Assembly: GCA_963854835.1 (NCBI GenBank)
Contig: OY978527.1
Location: forward strand, 25,976,057-26,040,056
From: Megamerina dolium
Taxonomy: Eukaryota; Arthropoda; Insecta; Diptera; Megamerinidae
Reading direction: 5' to 3'
Length of the DNA stretch: 64,000 nucleotides
Notes under the pieces: model-generated
The model's database searches: none
What the model was told of the DNA's origin: nothing
The model's input: the letters and a program-made list of their open reading frames with translations, nothing else
Shown here: piece after piece, positions 36,795-47,118 of the stretch
How positions within the stretch are numbered: position 1 is the first letter of the stretch
Layout: each line of letters starts with the position of its first letter
Translations under genes and position numbers: made by a program

Positions 36795-37122
36795 TGTTAC
36801 GAACGATCTGGCAGCGCAGTTGACGTAAGTCCAACGTAACAATTGGTATGCGTGGTGAATGCTGATTGGTCAAAAAGTGAAAAGGGGAGCAGTAATTCGA
36901 CGAACAGTAATTCGATCAAGCGACGGCAGCATGAATGACACGAGGCAGAAGAACACCGAAGGCAGAGTGGAATAGACTGAATTTTTTAATTTGTTCTAAA
37001 GGAAAGGAATTTAATTCATTTTTATATAATTAATATAATATTGAATAAATTTCTAATTAAAATAAATTTAAATGAATTAAATGTCATTTGAAAATTGTAA
37101 AAAATTCTCGACTTTTTTAATA
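36795..37122 (+). repeat. BEL 3' LTR
   Basis: It starts TGTTACGAACGATCTGGCAG directly after a purine-rich stretch and ends where LINE sequence (CCCCGCTTTATGC) resumes. It has the same sequence as the 5' LTR apart from the truncation and small indels. A TATAATTAATATAATA-like AT-rich block lies in the middle. The exact 3' edge is uncertain by a few bases. Confidence 0.8.
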
Positions 37123-37320
37123 CCCCGCTTTATGCAAAAATCGAAAAAAATTCCTAGGGCACTACTATTTGAGTGACCTAGCCCAACTATCCCAGATTGA
37201 TATTCTCAATCTACTAAAATTCATTCAGCGTTCCGGTTGGTTCAGCGAGTAGCTAGGTATCACAACGGGCCTAATTCTCGCCTATGGGCGGCCGCTCTAA
37301 CCTAACCTAACCTATCCAAA
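37123..37320 (+). pseudogene. LINE ORF2 C-terminus and 3' end
   Basis: The last ORF2 codons (CPALC, RKKFLGHYYLSDLAQ, FIQRSGWFSE and a stop) resume after the BEL insertion. They are followed by a 3' untranslated part with GGTATCACAACGGGCC and the terminal TAACCTAACCTAACC repeats. The same end motifs appear on the LINE-tailed SINE copies. Confidence 0.8.
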
Positions 37321-37475
37321 ATTTGGCTTTGTGAAAATCTGGTCGATGATGGATTTATAAGCCGTACTGCTAAGGTCCAATGAGGTTGTTAAACATATGC
37401 TTCAATCTTTCACATAGTACGCATGATAGACCTTGTATTCGACGAAAAGTAGCTCGCACAAATTGTACTGTTTTA
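37321..37475 (-). pseudogene. decayed fragment of the 10-12 kb LINE family
   Basis: Same orientation as 11240-11440 with blocks such as GTGAAAATCTGGTCGATG, AAGGTCCAAT and CTTCAATCTTTCACA. It covers the reverse-transcriptase region around GFRPGKSTID and is broken by deletions. Confidence 0.75.
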
Positions 37476-37529
37476 TGTCATATGTATCGGTAAAGCACAT
37501 TAATATCTAATGACTATACTAATTCAATT

Positions 37530-37815
37530 ATACCGAGCAAGTGGAAGAAACCAATGTAGACGATCCGATATCATATTCTGAAACCAGTAGTGATCGTCAA
37601 TATTTAGAGGAAGACGAAGCATTCAGTGGAATTTCTGACTGGCGCCAGCTACCGATATAACACGTCTTGCTAATTTGATCATAAAGAGGCAATGGTAAAG
37701 CGAATGTAGTCGAGTCGGTGTCCCAGTCCAAAGCCTCTGGTGAAGGCCAATATTTATAGGAAGACCAAGCATTCATAGGAATTCCTAACTGGCGCAGTGA
37801 GCGAATTATTAAATA
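37530..37815 (+). repeat. diverged internal duplication of about 100 bp
   Basis: The segment AATGTAGACGATCC to GACTGGCGCCAG (about 37551-37650) is repeated as AATGTAGTCGAGTC to AACTGGCGC (about 37701-37795). Each contains GGAAGACNAAGCATTCA. The translated end GISDWRQL resembles the last residues of the 10-12 kb LINE protein (GISNWRQL), so these may be two decayed LINE ends. Confidence 0.45.
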
Positions 37816-37827
37816 AGTAAGTGCTTT

Positions 37828-37920
37828 ATTCTAATACTGTCCAGAATTTAACATGCGCAATAATATTAGAAGAGAAGCTCGGCCAAAAGGTTCTTCGGAG
37901 CCTATAAGTGCCACACACAT
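37828..37920 (+). mobile_element. SINE 3' fragment
   Basis: It matches the last ~90 bp of the SINE body (CTAATACTGTCCAGAATTTA, AGAAGAGAAGCTCGGCC, GGAGCCTATAAGTGCCA) followed by short CA/TA repeats. Head and most of the body are missing. Confidence 0.75.
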
Positions 37921-38580
37921 ATATGTGTTTGTGATCACTGAGATGAAATCCGGGGTTGGTTTCATTCGGTGAAATCGCAATTTCCCCAAACCTCGAAAAA
38001 ATTTATGAAATTGTAAACATTAAAGAAATTATCCAGAATCGCACCTAAAAAGGTAAAATCTATATACTGACTCATATTGTGTTTTTCTATTTAACATTCT
38101 CTTCGAATATACCTATCCACTACCCCTACACCTTAGGGGAACCAGACTACAAAATTTGCATTTTATAAATTTCGCACCCACCGCTCCCAGAATCCCAATA
38201 GAGCGGCAAATTTACGTCCGACACCGATTCATGTTTAATACTTCTTTTGATATTTTCCCTGAACCTACGTACTCTCGACCTTTTCTCCTTATGATGACTG
38301 CACTACAAAATAAACTTAAGAGCACCTGAAAATCGTCAAATATCCCTATTATTACCCTGCAATGGAGTGCATATAGAGTAGTGGGATGTCTAATCGATCG
38401 CTGTTAATATTTCTTGCCCAATATTTATCCAAATATTCTTACACCTTATATCCACCAGTAAAATCGAAAACAACTATTTTTGTCCCTAAGTAGTGTGTAA
38501 GATTTCTTTTTTTTTACAATTGTTCTTTAGTTTCTTGATGTACTTCAGTATGTATTCTTGTTGTACAGTATTGTTTCTTA

Positions 38581-38612
<32 letters not shown>

Positions 38613-38869
38613 CGCTGTAATATTAATAAATTTCAATATTAGCGCTTGGGCCAAGCAAGGTCCAACTGCAGCGCCATTAGATACCTTATTTTGCAACCCA
38701 GAGCGAAATAAAGTAAACTTAACTCTGGGTGTAGTAAAATTTTGAACAACTTCATGTCACGCATTATTCTAGTAATCTGAGACAGATGCGATAGCAGTTC
38801 ACATAATACACGTCGCCTCTTCCGCTGTCCAAACACCCTTTATGGACACAGCCAATTGAAGCGGGTCGT
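37921..38869. other. unassigned; (AAT)n microsatellite at 38580-38611
   Basis: No gene seen. The block 38100-38300 is less AT-rich than its surroundings but has no recognisable frame. About ten AAT units lie near 38580. Confidence 0.45.
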
Positions 38870-38934
38870 TTCCTTCGACACAAATTATAAAAAGATAGTC
38901 GGCTGGAGCCGACCAAATTATACCCTGAATATGT

Positions 38935-38936
<2 letters not shown>
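38870..38936 (-). repeat. end fragment of the 13 bp-inverted-end element
   Basis: Contains the hairpin GTCGGC-TGGA-GCCGAC and TATACCCTGAATATGTAG, the reverse complement of the right end at about 26058-26095. The loop differs while both stem strands are kept. Confidence 0.75.
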
Positions 38937-39027
<91 letters not shown>

Positions 39028-39056
39028 CATACATACATATATACAAAATAAATATA
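38937..39056. repeat. (TA)n microsatellite
   Basis: About 85 bp of pure TA with some ACATACATAC variation, lying at the 3' side of the minus-strand SINE that follows. Confidence 0.93.
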
Positions 39057-39059
39057 TAT

Positions 39060-39686
<627 letters not shown>

Positions 39687-39688
39687 AA

Positions 39689-40997
39689 TTGTTATCCGTT
39701 TCGCGGTTTTAAAAGTATAGGGCTAGAATTCGACATCTGTCAAACTGAGTTGTTAAAACAATTTCTTTCTTTTTCAGTTCAAAGTCTGACATTTGCGAAA
39801 ATGGATCGCTTAACTATCGCGCAACGCATTAAAATTGTAAAAACCTACTACAAAAATGGTGATTCTGCCACAGCCACATATCTTGCTTTAAGAGGAGATT
39901 ATGGTTTACATAATCGTCCAACTACGCAAGCAATTGACAAAATTGTGAAGAAATATGAAGATATTAGATCGGTTACAGATATTGTAAGGCCTGTGCATCA
40001 TCGTTTCGCTCGTACCACCGAAAATATCGGTGCTGTAAGTGAAAGTGTTGCCAAAGACCCGAATGTGTCGATTCCTCGTCGTTCTCAGGAATTAGGACTG
40101 TCTTACGGCACATTATGGCGTATTTTGCATTTGGATCTACACCTACATCCATATAAAATCCAGCTCACACAACAACTGAAGCCAGCTGACCATTCACAAC
40201 GTCGCAGATACGTCGAATGGGTGCTTGAACAACAGGCGGTGGACGGCGATTTTTCGAACAAAATTTTCTTCAGCGACGAAGCACATTTCTCACTCGGTGG
40301 GTATGTTAACAAACAAAATTGTCGTATTTGGGGTTCTGAGAATCCTCAAGTAATTGAAGAGAGGCCACCACATCCACAAAAAGTCACTGCTTGGTGCGCT
40401 CTTTGGTCCGGAGGTGTGATTGGACCTTACTTCTTCGAAAACGACGATGGAACGTCTGTCACCGTCAATTCGGAGCGTTATGGTCATATGATAACTGACT
40501 TTGTTGCCTGTTATTGAAGAATACGACTTAGAGAATATGTGGTTTCAACAAGACGTTGCCACATGCCACACAACTCGTGCGAATATGGCTTTATTGCAAG
40601 AGAAATTTTCTGGCCGAGTAATTTCTCGTCGTGGCGATATCAAGTGGCCACCAAGATCATGCAATTTGACACCGCTTGACTTTTTTTTGTGGGGTTACGC
40701 GAAAGACCGTGTTTATGCAGATAAACCTTTAACTCTTGAGCACCTAAAAACCAACATTCGTTACGTTATGGCTGAGATACCGCCCAATATGTGTCAAAAA
40801 GTGGTCGAAAATTACCTCAAAAGAATCGATGCTTGCAACAATTCGCGTGGTGGTCATTTAAATGATGTAAAATGATGTAGTATTTCACACATAATGTCAA
40901 CGTTCAAACTTTATAATAAAAAAGAAATATCATGATAAAAAATATTTTATATGTGTTTTATTTACATTTACTTTTGAAACCGCAAAATGGATAACCC
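39689..40997 (+). mobile_element. rosa-type mariner (DD41D)
   Basis: About 1.31 kb with imperfect 27 bp inverted ends (GTTATCCGTTTCGCGGTTTT on the left; AAACCGCAAAATGGATAAC on the right). The right end is followed by TA; the left flanking dinucleotide is degraded within the TA tract. It holds one transposase gene broken by a frameshift. Confidence 0.8.
39801..40875 (+). pseudogene. rosa-type mariner transposase, one frameshift
   Basis: The start at 39801 gives [20 protein letters not shown], a helix-turn-helix N-terminus followed by [20 protein letters not shown]. The first frame reads through [10 protein letters not shown] (first aspartate) and stops at 40517. The second begins in a shifted frame at about 40500 and holds WFQQDVATCHT (second aspartate) and PPRSCNLTPLDFFLWGY. 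The last aspartate (in PLD) follows the second after 41 residues, the DD41D spacing. In relatives I recall, the position held by N in SCNLT is D. One small indel near 40500 is the only clear lesion. Confidence 0.85.
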
Positions 40998-41008
40998 TAT
41001 ATATATAT

Positions 41009-41444
41009 TGTTACGTTTTTATTCTGTGAACGTTTAATTCTATTTGAATTACCTTGTTCGATCACTGGATTCTGTTAATGATAACTGTACACTTATTTTA
41101 TACAACTATATACAGCAACAATTTATTTAATAATCTCTATTTACAATCAACTCTGTTTACAATCAACTATTTACTATAACACTTAAATGTACTTGCAACT
41201 TTTGCCTCAGTATCAATGTTTTCGCAATCACGTTCGGAATTAGATTGATTTTCCTTCTCAACACTGGCTCTATTTATACTCTGTTGGCAACACCCCAGAA
41301 TCTTCCTTTATCGAGATTCTTCTCTTCCTTTCTGGTTGGCTTGTTCTGGTTATCGTTTATTTCTTTTTGTTGACATTCGTTTCGATGCTGCCAATAGTGT
41401 CAGTCACAATAGTGATGAGTAACCAACTATCGATACTCGTTACA
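41009..41444 (-). repeat. gypsy 3' LTR
   Basis: Identical to the 5' LTR except for T in place of C (in AACTGTACACT) and A in place of T (in CCTCAGTATC). An AATAAA-type signal occurs on the minus strand at about 41122. Confidence 0.9.
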
Positions 41445-41457
41445 CTGCCCTCCTCTT
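41445..41457 (-). promoter_or_regulatory. polypurine tract
   Basis: AAGAGGAGGGCAG on the minus strand directly precedes the 3' LTR and would prime plus-strand DNA synthesis. Confidence 0.75.
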
Positions 41458-41576
41458 AACCTTGTTCGTCCCGAACAAGTTTTTATTCTTCCCCTCGATA
41501 TGGCGCAAGTCGCTCCAAGTGCACTACTTTAAACTTTGCTCTTTTATTCCAGGCACGTTGAATACGATACACTACG

Positions 41577-44500
41577 TCATTTATCTTTGCTATAATCTCC
41601 TATGGTCCTTCCCAATGAGTGTAGTTTAGGGGACAGGCCTTTCTTTCGTTGTGGATTATGAAGCATTACAAGCTCTCCTTCATAGAACCCTTTTGAATTT
41701 GCTTTCAAGTCATACCTGGCCTTCATCTTATCGCTTATCATCTGCGACCGCTCTCTGATGAACTGATGTACTTCATCCAACTGTTCCCGCTTTTCACTAG
41801 TATAATTACCTTCGGTTAATCTCGTTGGTGTTACGACTCCAAATTTTAAATCAGCTGGCAGTCTTAACTCGTTTCCAAAAACTGCCATTGCCGGTGTAGT
41901 AGCCGTCGTATCATGTTGTGCGCATCGATATGCCATTAGGAACATTGGTATATGTACATCCCAGTCTCTTTGGTATTTATCTACGACTTTTCTCAAATAT
42001 TCCTCCAAGGTACGGTTAAATCGTTCTACCATGCCATCAGATTGTGGATGCAAAGGTGTTGTACGAGTTTTGTATATACCCAGCATACGGCATATCTCTT
42101 GGAATACAACTGATTCGAAATTTCGACCTTGGTCTGAGTGTAACTCCATCGGTACACCAAAACGAGTAACCCATTGGTTGACGAATACATCCGCAACTGT
42201 ACTAGCTTCCTGATTTGGAATGGGGTATACTTCAGGCCATTTACTGAAGTAATCTATAACCACCAGAACATACTTGTTTCCTGCGTTGCTTATTGGAAAT
42301 GGTCCAGCTATGTCCATAGAAATTCGCTCAAATGGAGCACCCACGGTGTATTGGTGCATCTTACCTCGACTTTTCTTAGTGGGACCTTTGGCCATTGCAC
42401 ATTGCTTACACTTCCGAATCCAATCAGCGACATGGTCATGACATCCAACCCAATAAAATCGTTTCTTTATTTTCTCGACGGTTTTGGTGATTCCCAAATG
42501 CCCTCCACTGGAGGCATTGTGATACTCAGCTATCACTTCATTTATTCTCGCCTTGGGTACCACTAGAAGATCATTAGTGATTTTTCCATCCTCACTTTCC
42601 CATGCTCGGAATAAACATCCGTCTCGTAAGTGCAGGCTTTGCCACTGCGCCCAGTATGCCTTTGCTATTGGACTCTCATTAGCCATTTCTTGCCAATCTG
42701 GTCGTATGCCCTGCTCCTTGTATTCCATAATCTTTACGAGATCTGGGTCGTTCCGCTGATCTTCTTGCACTCGTTCGGTGGTCCATGACTCCTCCGGCAA
42801 TATATTCGTAAGTCGTATGTCGACAATGTGCTCCTTGCTTTCCACTCGAGAACAATGTTTACATTCCATTTTGCAAGGACGACGAGATAGAGCATCCGCG
42901 TTGCCGTGATGTCCTCCTTTACGATGTTCGATGGTAAAATCATAACTCTGCAGCCTTTCAATCCAGCGCGCCAATTGTCCTTCTGGGTTTTTAAATTGCA
43001 ATAACCACCTTAGCGCTGAGTGGTCAGTTCGTAGATGAAATGACTGACCGTACAAGTATTTATGGAAATACTTTACACATTCCAGTATTGCGAGCAACTC
43101 TCTTCGTGTGACACAGTAATTTCTTTCTGGCTTCGACAGGATTTTACTGTAGTATGCTATTACTTTTTCTTGCCCATCTATGATCTGAGAGAGCACACCA
43201 CCTATTCCATAGCCACTCGCATCTGTGTCCAACACAAACTTTTGACCAGGTACTGGATACGCTAATATTGGTGCTGAACAGAGTTTTTCTTTCAGCTGTT
43301 CGAATGCTTTCTGTTGGTCCTCGCCCCACACAAATGGTTTGTTCTTTCTTGTCAACTCATGCAGACTGCTGGCGATGTTTGCAAATCCAGGAACAAATCG
43401 TCTATAGTAGGTGCATAAGCCTAGGAAGCTCCTTAGCTCGTGAAGATTCGACGGAATAGGCCATTCTTGAACTGCTGCTACTTTCTCCTCGTCGGTATGT
43501 ACCCCTTCTGTTGTTACTTTATGACCAAGATATTTAACTTCTTGCCTGAAGAGTGAACACTTTTTCATATTCAGTTTAAGCCCTGCTGATTGTATACGCT
43601 CAAATACTTCTTTCAACTTTTCCAGGTGGTCGTTAAAATCTTTTCCCATCACAATAATGTCATCGAGGTACACCAAGCACGTTTTCCATTGTAGTCCTCT
43701 GAGTACACGCTCCATCAGACGTTCGAAAGTAGCTGGCGCATTGCATAAGTCAAATGGCATAACTGTAAATTGCCATAGACCATCGCCAATACTGAAAGCT
43801 GTTTTCTCTTTGTCTTCCTTACCAAGTTCCACTTGCCAGTAGCCACTTTGCAAATCAAGAGTTGAGAAGCACTTCGCACCAGATAGTGTGTCCAGAGTGT
43901 CATCGATTCTTGGCAGTGGATAGCTGTCTTTTTTCGTAATATCATTTAGCTTTCTGTAATCCACACAGAATCGAGTACTTCCATCCTTCTTCTTTACCAG
44001 CACAACTGGTGAACTCCATGGACTCGCTGATGGTTCAATAACACCTTGTTTCTGCATATCGGAAATCAGCTTAATGGCTTCGTCTCTTTTGGCCAATGGA
44101 ACTCGTCGTGGTGTTTGACGAATTGGTCTAGAATCACCGGTGTCAATGTGATGCTCCACGATGGTTGTTCGTCCTCCAGTTTTTCCATTTGAAGAAAAGA
44201 TTGAACTGTACTTCACCAATAGTTGTAAAGCCTTTTCTTTTTGCTGGTTGGTAAGCCCGCCTGCCCATTCTTCCATCTGTGCTTTTATTTCCACTCTGAC
44301 AGTTCCTGATCTTCCACTTTTTATCGACGAACCCTTTTCGCAGTCTACTATGGCAGTAACTTCCTGGCAATGACCAATCACCATTCCTTTCTTCACAACT
44401 GTAGATGTATTAGTTGGATTTAAAATTCGCACTGGTACTATTCCATTTTCTTTAGGTTCTACTAACGTCCTACCAAGTATGATGTTTTTATTCGTTATTT

Positions 44501-45026
44501 CTTTATCTGCTTCCACCAGCCACAACTTGCCTGTCCCATCATCCACATTCATCTGTGCCCATATCACCGCTTCTGATTTTGCTGGAACCTCTTGGCGTTG
44601 ACATGCCAGTACTCGTTTGATGTTCCCACTACGCTTGTAACCGATGTTCAATGGTAGTTCGACATTTGCATAACGTAGTATCCGTTGATTCAAATCTAAC
44701 GTAAATCCGTTGTCAATCATAAAATCAGCACCAATTATTACGTCATCGATGATGTCGGCCACAATGAATTCATGTTCCCATGTGCAATTTCCAATAGATA
44801 CTCGTTTCTCTATCTTGCCCAGAATTTGTGCATCCTCACCCGTTGCTGTACGCAATTTTATTCCCATTAAAGGCTCAAACCTCTTTACCAAATCGCTCTT
44901 GATTATAGAATGTGATGCACCAGTGTCCAGGGTTAACATGAATTCCATATTGTCCAATTTTCCATCAATAGTCAAGCTGCTTGGCACACGCTGTAGTTGT
45001 GAAATGTGAATGATGGGGCAACCCAC
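41577..45026 (-). CDS. gypsy Pol: protease, RT, RNase H, integrase; damaged C-terminus
   Basis: The 1149-codon frame encodes aspartic protease (LTLDTGASHSI, ~residue 34), reverse transcriptase (CVDYRKLNDIT; catalytic YLDDIIVM, ~453), RNase H (LDTDASGYGIGG, ~601) and integrase with an HHCC zinc finger (SGGHLGITKTV, CKQC) and DDE core (MDIAGPFP, HSDQGRNF, MVERFNRTLEEYL; ~905, 965, 1001). RT has MPFDLCNAP where the family norm is MPFGLCNAP. The frame is open upstream of the listed ATG as far as the Gag overlap, so Pol is probably made by -1 frameshifting. Near the end, after LSPKLHS, a small indel shifts frame and the alternative frame has TAG in WEGP*EIIAK, so about 40 C-terminal residues (as far as KVVHLERLAPY) are disconnected. 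Confidence 0.92.
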   Translation of the reverse strand: MGCPIIHISQLQRVPSSLTIDGKLDNMEFMLTLDTGASHSIIKSDLVKRFEPLMGIKLRTATGEDAQILGKIEKRVSIGNCTWEHEFIVADIIDDVIIGADFMIDNGFTLDLNQRILRYANVELPLNIGYKRSGNIKRVLACQRQEVPAKSEAVIWAQMNVDDGTGKLWLVEADKEITNKNIILGRTLVEPKENGIVPVRILNPTNTSTVVKKGMVIGHCQEVTAIVDCEKGSSIKSGRSGTVRVEIKAQMEEWAGGLTNQQKEKALQLLVKYSSIFSSNGKTGGRTTIVEHHIDTGDSRPIRQTPRRVPLAKRDEAIKLISDMQKQGVIEPSASPWSSPVVLVKKKDGSTRFCVDYRKLNDITKKDSYPLPRIDDTLDTLSGAKCFSTLDLQSGYWQVELGKEDKEKTAFSIGDGLWQFTVMPFDLCNAPATFERLMERVLRGLQWKTCLVYLDDIIVMGKDFNDHLEKLKEVFERIQSAGLKLNMKKCSLFRQEVKYLGHKVTTEGVHTDEEKVAAVQEWPIPSNLHELRSFLGLCTYYRRFVPGFANIASSLHELTRKNKPFVWGEDQQKAFEQLKEKLCSAPILAYPVPGQKFVLDTDASGYGIGGVLSQIIDGQEKVIAYYSKILSKPERNYCVTRRELLAILECVKYFHKYLYGQSFHLRTDHSALRWLLQFKNPEGQLARWIERLQSYDFTIEHRKGGHHGNADALSRRPCKMECKHCSRVESKEHIVDIRLTNILPEESWTTERVQEDQRNDPDLVKIMEYKEQGIRPDWQEMANESPIAKAYWAQWQSLHLRDGCLFRAWESEDGKITNDLLVVPKARINEVIAEYHNASSGGHLGITKTVEKIKKRFYWVGCHDHVADWIRKCKQCAMAKGPTKKSRGKMHQYTVGAPFERISMDIAGPFPISNAGNKYVLVVIDYFSKWPEVYPIPNQEASTVADVFVNQWVTRFGVPMELHSDQGRNFESVVFQEICRMLGIYKTRTTPLHPQSDGMVERFNRTLEEYLRKVVDKYQRDWDVHIPMFLMAYRCAQHDTTATTPAMAVFGNELRLPADLKFGVVTPTRLTEGNYTSEKREQLDEVHQFIRERSQMISDKMKARYDLKANSKGFYEGELVMLHNPQRKKGLSPKLHSLGRTIGDYSKDK

Positions 45027-45064
45027 TGTTGGAGTCAGTTCACGCCCCGCTGAACTGACTCGAT

Positions 45065-46483
45065 TTAGTTTAACGATGGATTTGTGTTAGTGGAGCGATC
45101 GCTATCCACCTTATTCTCCTTCTTTTGTCTTCCTGGAGAATTCGATCTTGATCGCTTTCGTCGTAGACGGCAGTCACGCGCCATGTGTCCTGGTTTGTCA
45201 CAAATGAAGCACTTACCAGTAAACTTGTTTTCGCGTCGACCTGTTGTTCTTCCTTCAGGCTGAACTACTGATTTTACTGCCTGACGCACTACTTCAACCA
45301 GATCTGTTGTTTCTGTTTCTAATTGGCGTACCCGTGGCATTGGTCGACACATGAAACTGGCGGCTTCAAACGTCAAGGCACTACTGACTGTTTCGGCATA
45401 AGTATTCCTGGGTGACATGACTAGGGCACGCTTTGTCTCTCCATCACGTATGCCATCTATGAATGCCTCTATTTTTATTTTTTCGAAGAACTCTTCCGAA
45501 TTACCGGAGAACGCTAGATAACATAAGCGCTCAATATCGGAAGCGAATTCCTGAATTCTCTCATTACTCCGTTGCACTCGCGATCTCAATTCCACTCGAT
45601 GTAATTGACTCTTGTATTCATTTCCATATTTCCGCTGGAGTGTGTCCATCAGTGACTGATAGCTACCACGATCTTTCTCTGGAATCATCTGTAACACCTC
45701 GGAAGCATTACCTTTTAATGCGACTATTAAAGCAGCAGTCTTGTCGCTATCATCCCATTGATTCTTCGAAGCTGTTGTCTCGAATTGAAGCTTGAAGATA
45801 TTGAATGGCGTGCTTCCGTCAAATGTTGGTGACTTTAGTTTGATTGTACTTGAATCTCTAATCACTGATGTGGCTGGTCCATTTATTTTTAGTTGATTGA
45901 GTTCGTGCTGTAATTTCTCGAACTTATCTTCCCAGTCGTCGACATGTTCCTTCAGCTTATCATCCAACTCATCCACGTGTTCTTTCAGCTCTGTGACTTT
46001 GTCATTAATAGCTCCGGAAATTTCCTGAAATCTAAGTTCAATTCCTTTTTGTAGATTTTCGATGACGTGTTCTTGGCGAGCCGAATGTTCTTGAAACTTG
46101 TAGTCAATTGTTTTCTGGAATTCTCCCATAGCGTTTTCTTGGCGGGACGAACCTTCTTGAATTTTCATACGCAATTCAGCCGAATGTTCTTGAAGCTTGG
46201 AGCCAATGCGAGAAGCATTTTGTTGTAACTGTTGTTGCATCATGGTTTTCATAAATTCCATGAGTTGACCACTCGAATCTACCTTGCTCTCTTCCTCAGC
46301 GTGCACAACTGCTTGTATATCGGCTTCCTCGAAGAACTCATGTTCTTCTACATTAATTCCCTTAGCCTCCATAGCTTGCCTCAGCCTCACCAGCAGTTCT
46401 GCCTTTGCACCTGATGACGATAGATTCATCTCTACCAACAGCTTTTTAAGCTGGTCCACTTTTAGTTGGTCAATTTTCACCAT
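45065..46483 (-). CDS. gypsy Gag with N-terminal SAP domain
   Basis: This 472-residue structural protein packages the element RNA. Residues 1-40 match a SAP motif (IDQLKVDQLKKLLVEMNLSS), a DNA-binding fold usually found in nuclear proteins and seen in some gypsy Gags. Residues ~75-200 form a long glutamine- and charge-rich coiled coil with repeats of the FQEHSARQE type. Residues ~215-390 resemble a capsid core (PTFDGSTPFNIFKLQFETTA, LQRKYGNEYKSQLHRVEL). A CCHC zinc knuckle (CFICDKPGHMARDC) precedes a basic C-terminus. The frame is open throughout. The start at 46483 lies 11 bases past the primer site. Pol follows in the -1 frame, with GTTAAAC at the Gag stop as a possible slip site. Confidence 0.92.
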   Translation of the reverse strand: MVKIDQLKVDQLKKLLVEMNLSSSGAKAELLVRLRQAMEAKGINVEEHEFFEEADIQAVVHAEEESKVDSSGQLMEFMKTMMQQQLQQNASRIGSKLQEHSAELRMKIQEGSSRQENAMGEFQKTIDYKFQEHSARQEHVIENLQKGIELRFQEISGAINDKVTELKEHVDELDDKLKEHVDDWEDKFEKLQHELNQLKINGPATSVIRDSSTIKLKSPTFDGSTPFNIFKLQFETTASKNQWDDSDKTAALIVALKGNASEVLQMIPEKDRGSYQSLMDTLQRKYGNEYKSQLHRVELRSRVQRSNERIQEFASDIERLCYLAFSGNSEEFFEKIKIEAFIDGIRDGETKRALVMSPRNTYAETVSSALTFEAASFMCRPMPRVRQLETETTDLVEVVRQAVKSVVQPEGRTTGRRENKFTGKCFICDKPGHMARDCRLRRKRSRSNSPGRQKKENKVDSDRSTNTNPSLN

Positions 46484-46493
46484 CTTTACAGAA

Positions 46494-46510
46494 TCCCACT
46501 TCTGACACCA
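46494..46510 (-). promoter_or_regulatory. tRNA primer-binding site
   Basis: Two bases after the 5' LTR the minus strand reads TGGTGTCAGAAGTGGGA, complementary to a tRNA 3' end finishing in CCA. I believe this matches insect tRNA-Leu, from memory. Confidence 0.75.
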
Positions 46511-46512
46511 AT

Positions 46513-46945
46513 TGTTACGTTTTTATTCTGTGAACGTTTAATTCTATTTGAATTACCTTGTTCGATCACTGGATTCTGTTAATGATAACTGCACACTTAT
46601 TTTATACAACTATATACAGCAACAATTTATTTAATAATCTCTATTTACAATCAACTCTGTTTACAATCAACTATTTACTATAACACTTAAATGTACTTGC
46701 AACTTTTGCCTCTGTATCAATGTTTTCGCAATCACGTTCGGAATTAGATTGATTTTCCTTCTCAACACTGGCTCTATTTATACTCTGTTGGCAACACCCC
46801 AGAATCTTCCTTTATCGAGATTCTTCTCTTCCTTTCTGGTTGGCTTGTTCTGGTTATCGTTTATTTCTTTTTGTTGACATTCGTTTCGATGCTGCCAATA
46901 GTGTCAGTCACAATAGTGATGAGTAACCAACTATCGATACTCGTT

Positions 46946-46948
<3 letters not shown>
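46513..46948 (-). repeat. gypsy 5' LTR
   Basis: This is the upstream LTR for the minus-strand genes. It contains a TATA box (TATAAATAG on the minus strand, 46782-46774) that probably drives the genomic RNA. Confidence 0.9.
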
Positions 46949-46999
<51 letters not shown>

Positions 47000-47031
47000 T
47001 TGCTCGAATATCCATCTTTTTCTTTTATTTC

Positions 47032-47113
<82 letters not shown>
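46949..47113. repeat. two (TA)n tracts separating a 40 bp duplication
   Basis: TA tracts at 46949-46995 and 47036-47113. The segment TTTGCTCGAATATCCATCTT to TTTATTTCCACTAT occurs at about 46998-47037 and again at 47118-47155, so tract and unique piece are duplicated together. Confidence 0.9.

Positions 47114-47118
<5 letters not shown>

Larger units (their letters stand above)
31711..37122 (+). mobile_element. BEL/Pao LTR retrotransposon, internally deleted
   Basis: It lies inside the LINE's 3' region. The 5' LTR is truncated (31711 to about 31975) and the 3' LTR is full (36795-37122, starting TGTTACGAACG after a purine run CCAGGGGGAG). Internal order is leader, gag, zinc knuckle, protease, reverse transcriptase, RNase H and a remnant integrase tail. 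The integrase core is gone and the 5' end carries a 316 bp tandem duplication, so the copy is not autonomous. Confidence 0.88.
26915..37320 (+). mobile_element. LOA/Jockey-like LINE, interrupted by a BEL element
   Basis: The element has a comparatively GC-rich 5' leader (26915-27287), ORF1, ORF2 (endonuclease, reverse transcriptase, RNase H) and a 3' end at 37123-37320 that closes with TCTAACCTAACCTAACC. The BEL element at 31711-37122 separates RNase H from the last ORF2 codons (CPALCKNRKKFLGHYYLSDL, then KFIQRSGWFSE). The order of domains and the presence of RNase H fit the LOA or I-like groups. Some ORF2 sequence between RNase H and CPAL is missing. Confidence 0.85.
41009..46948 (-). mobile_element. 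Ty3/gypsy LTR retrotransposon, nearly intact
   Basis: A 5.94 kb minus-strand element with 436 bp LTRs (41009-41444 and 46513-46948) that differ at only two positions, so it is young. LTRs start TGTAACGAG and end CGTAACA on the minus strand. ATAT on both sides may be a 4 bp target duplication, though the TA context makes this ambiguous. It contains a tRNA primer site, gag, pol in the -1 frame and a polypurine tract. No envelope frame is present. Confidence 0.95.

Noticed and set aside
41577..46505. Many plus-strand frames opposite gypsy gag and pol
   Set aside because: Antisense shadows; none has a recognisable motif, while the minus-strand frames are full-length.
41009..46948. The gypsy element as an infectious (envelope-bearing) retrovirus
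   Set aside because: No third frame is present between pol and the 3' LTR, where only about 130 bp remain.
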